Assembly (NCBI GenBank): GCA_050692555.1
Contig: JBOGVS010000034.1
Span: 1-34,695, forward strand
Source: DAITPV01 sp050692555
GTDB taxonomy: Bacteria > Actinomycetota > UBA4738 > CALAEC01
Reading direction: 5' to 3'
Length of the DNA stretch: 34,695 nt
Shown here: piece after piece, positions 33,745-34,695 of the stretch
How positions within the stretch are numbered: the first letter of the stretch is position 1
Layout of the letters: every line of letters starts with the position of its first letter
The notes under the pieces: model-generated
What the model was told of the DNA's origin: nothing
Seen by the model: the letters and a program-made list of their open reading frames with translations, nothing else
The model's database searches: none
Position numbers and translations under genes: made by a program

Positions 33745-33789
33745 GCAGCGCTGTACACGGAGGATACCCGGGGCCGTGATGAGGGACAA
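33745..33789 (-). promoter_or_regulatory. Promoter of the M24-E1 operon with a palindrome at the start site
   Basis: On the minus strand TTGTCC (33789-33784) and TATCCT (33766-33761) are separated by 17 bases, a good housekeeping-type promoter. The palindrome CAGCGCTG (33746-33753) falls at the expected transcription start and could be an operator for the neighbouring XRE-cupin regulator. The rest of the 218-base gap to the regulator shows no gene. Confidence 0.45.
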
Positions 33790-33894
33790 GGTGCGGGGAC
33801 GGGCCAGGTGACGCCGGGTCCCCATGGAGCGGGGTCGACCTCGAGCCCCGGGAGGCTGGCGTGTCAACGTCTCCGCCGCCGTTCAGTCTCCCTG

Positions 33895-33900
33895 TAGACT
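33895..33900 (+). promoter_or_regulatory. -10 box (TAGACT) of the XRE-cupin regulator
   Basis: TAGACT ends ten bases before the GTG at 33911, with no Shine-Dalgarno sequence between. Transcription would start within a few bases of the start codon. Confidence 0.4.
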
Positions 33901-33910
33901 TGCGGCCACC

Positions 33911-34543
33911 GTGGAGCGGAAGGCCGAGGTGGCCCGGTCGTTCGGTGACATCGCCGAGCGACTGCGAGACGAGCGGGTGCGACAGGGTGTGAGCCAGCGG
34001 GAGCTGGCCAAGCGGGTCGGGCTGTCAGCCAGCCTCATCTCGCAGATCGAGACCGGCCGGTCGAAGCCTTCGGTCAGCACCCTGTACGCCATCGTCACGG
34101 AGCTCGGCATCTCCCTGGACCGTCTGTTCCAGGCGAAGCCGGAGGATGGAGAGACGCCCCTCGCCGAGGCAGCGGCAACCACGGGCTCGGGGGCCAGCTC
34201 CGGGACTACCCCGGTGGTCCGGCGAGGAGAGCGCCAGGCCATCGAGCTCGAGACGGGCGTGCGGTGGGAACGGCTCGCCACCGGGCCCGAAGACAGCGTC
34301 GACTTCCTCTTCGTCGTGTACGACGTCGGCGGAGCCTCCTCCGATTCCACCCTCATGCGCCACCCCGGGCGGGAGTACGGGTACGTGATCTCCGGACGTC
34401 TGGGGGTCAAGATCGGCTTCCAGGAGCACATCCTCGATCCCGGCGACTCGATCGCCTTCGATTCGACGCAGCCCCACCGCCTGTGGACCGTGGGGAACCA
34501 GCCGGCCCACGCTCTGTGGTGCGTGGTCGACCGAGGAGGGTGA
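33911..34543 (+). CDS. XRE-family transcriptional regulator with C-terminal cupin
   Basis: A 210-residue regulator. The helix-turn-helix domain covers about residues 13-70 (VSQRELAKRVGLSASLISQ with ETGRSKPS). A Gly/Ser/Thr-rich linker (about 85-102) leads to a cupin-2 sensor domain (about 118-205) with GREYGYVISGRLGVKIG and PHRLW. This architecture (as in PuuR) usually controls a nearby catabolic operon, with the cupin sensing a pathway metabolite. The gene is divergent from the M24-E1 operon, which is a natural target. The GTG at 33911 is preferred over an ATG at 33824 because of the -10 box at 33895. Confidence 0.88.
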   Translation: MERKAEVARSFGDIAERLRDERVRQGVSQRELAKRVGLSASLISQIETGRSKPSVSTLYAIVTELGISLDRLFQAKPEDGETPLAEAAATTGSGASSGTTPVVRRGERQAIELETGVRWERLATGPEDSVDFLFVVYDVGGASSDSTLMRHPGREYGYVISGRLGVKIGFQEHILDPGDSIAFDSTQPHRLWTVGNQPAHALWCVVDRGG

Positions 34544-34544
34544 T

Positions 34545-34557
34545 CCCCGCATCGGGG
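34545..34557. terminator. Hairpin after the regulator
   Basis: CCCCG, loop CAT, CGGGG form a five-base-pair hairpin directly after the stop codon of the regulator. A G-run rather than a T-run follows. It is a plausible but weak terminator. Confidence 0.35.
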
Positions 34558-34569
34558 CGGGGGGAGTGG

Positions 34570-34695
34570 TGTCTGGTTTCACGACATAGTTCACAGCTGT
34601 CTCGGGACATCGTTCACACCTCGATCAAGGAGGGTGGGCGATGGGCCTGGGGCAGCTGGTGGTGGCGGCGGTCAAGGAGCAGGGGCGGACCAAGG
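34570..34695 (+). mobile_element. Left end of an insertion sequence, probably IS481 family (truncated by the window)
   Basis: The segment from about 34570 begins with TGT and holds two copies of ACATnGTTCACA (34584-34595 and 34607-34618), with the palindrome TGTCTCGGGACA (34598-34609) between and overlapping them. Such repeated sites are typical transposase-binding ends. A transposase start follows at 34641. The exact left boundary is uncertain, and the right end lies outside the window. The element sits 26 bases behind the regulator gene and does not break it. Confidence 0.6.
34641..34695 (+). CDS. Transposase N-terminus, partial
   Basis: Only 18 codons are visible. The start GLGQLVVAAVKEQGRTK recalls the helix-turn-helix opening of IS481-type transposases. 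A strong AGGAGGG ribosome binding site lies just upstream of the ATG. The assignment rests on this short start and the repeats before it. Confidence 0.5.
   Translation, partial: MGLGQLVVAAVKEQGRTK

Overview
The window is very G+C-rich (by eye, two thirds or more) and reads as chromosome of an actinobacterium, probably an uncultured or deep-branching lineage. The main markers are a SCO1664-type kinase-like protein, a DUF3090 protein and a histidine phosphatase in their usual order, a DUF3052 protein, a MutY of actinobacterial form, and a ChlI-like ATPase/VWA pair resembling mycobacterial Rv0958/Rv0959. No rRNA, tRNA or CRISPR array was seen.

Left part (1-20418), housekeeping and conserved genes. 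A ChlI-like AAA+ ATPase, a secreted S15-type hydrolase, a VWA protein, a DUF3052 protein and a metallo-beta-lactamase-fold hydrolase run rightward. Opposite them lies the histidine phosphatase, DUF3090, SCO1664 operon. A 23-bp divergent promoter separates that operon from a pseudouridine catabolism pair (PfkB kinase and psuG). A tiny zinc-ribbon gene follows, then leftward lhr helicase, mutY, a GT4 glycosyltransferase, a DUF3618 protein, a natural YihY-holin fusion and a HIT protein. A CBS-pair protein and a luciferase-like oxidoreductase run rightward. Several of these genes have a TAnnnT -10 box 6-7 bases before the start codon and no ribosome binding site, which suggests leaderless mRNAs.

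Right part (20422-34543). A potassium-channel-like membrane protein is followed by a catabolic island. It holds a frame-shifted TRZ/ATZ-type amidohydrolase, a bicupin, a short-chain dehydrogenase without its usual catalytic residues, a 3-hydroxyisobutyrate-dehydrogenase-like enzyme, and a Liv-type ABC importer (binding lipoprotein, LivH, a LivM-LivG fusion, LivF). Convergent to these are an M24B peptidase-like protein and a thiamine-dependent 2-oxoacid dehydrogenase E1 alpha/beta pair. A divergent XRE-cupin regulator sits beside the M24 gene. The layout suggests import and breakdown of one small, probably nitrogen-containing compound that I cannot name. The lead transcription-unit starts in the island mostly carry strong AGGAGG-type ribosome binding sites, unlike the leaderless genes to the left.

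The right edge (about 34570-34695) holds the left end and first codons of an insertion sequence, most likely IS481 family, inserted just behind the regulator.
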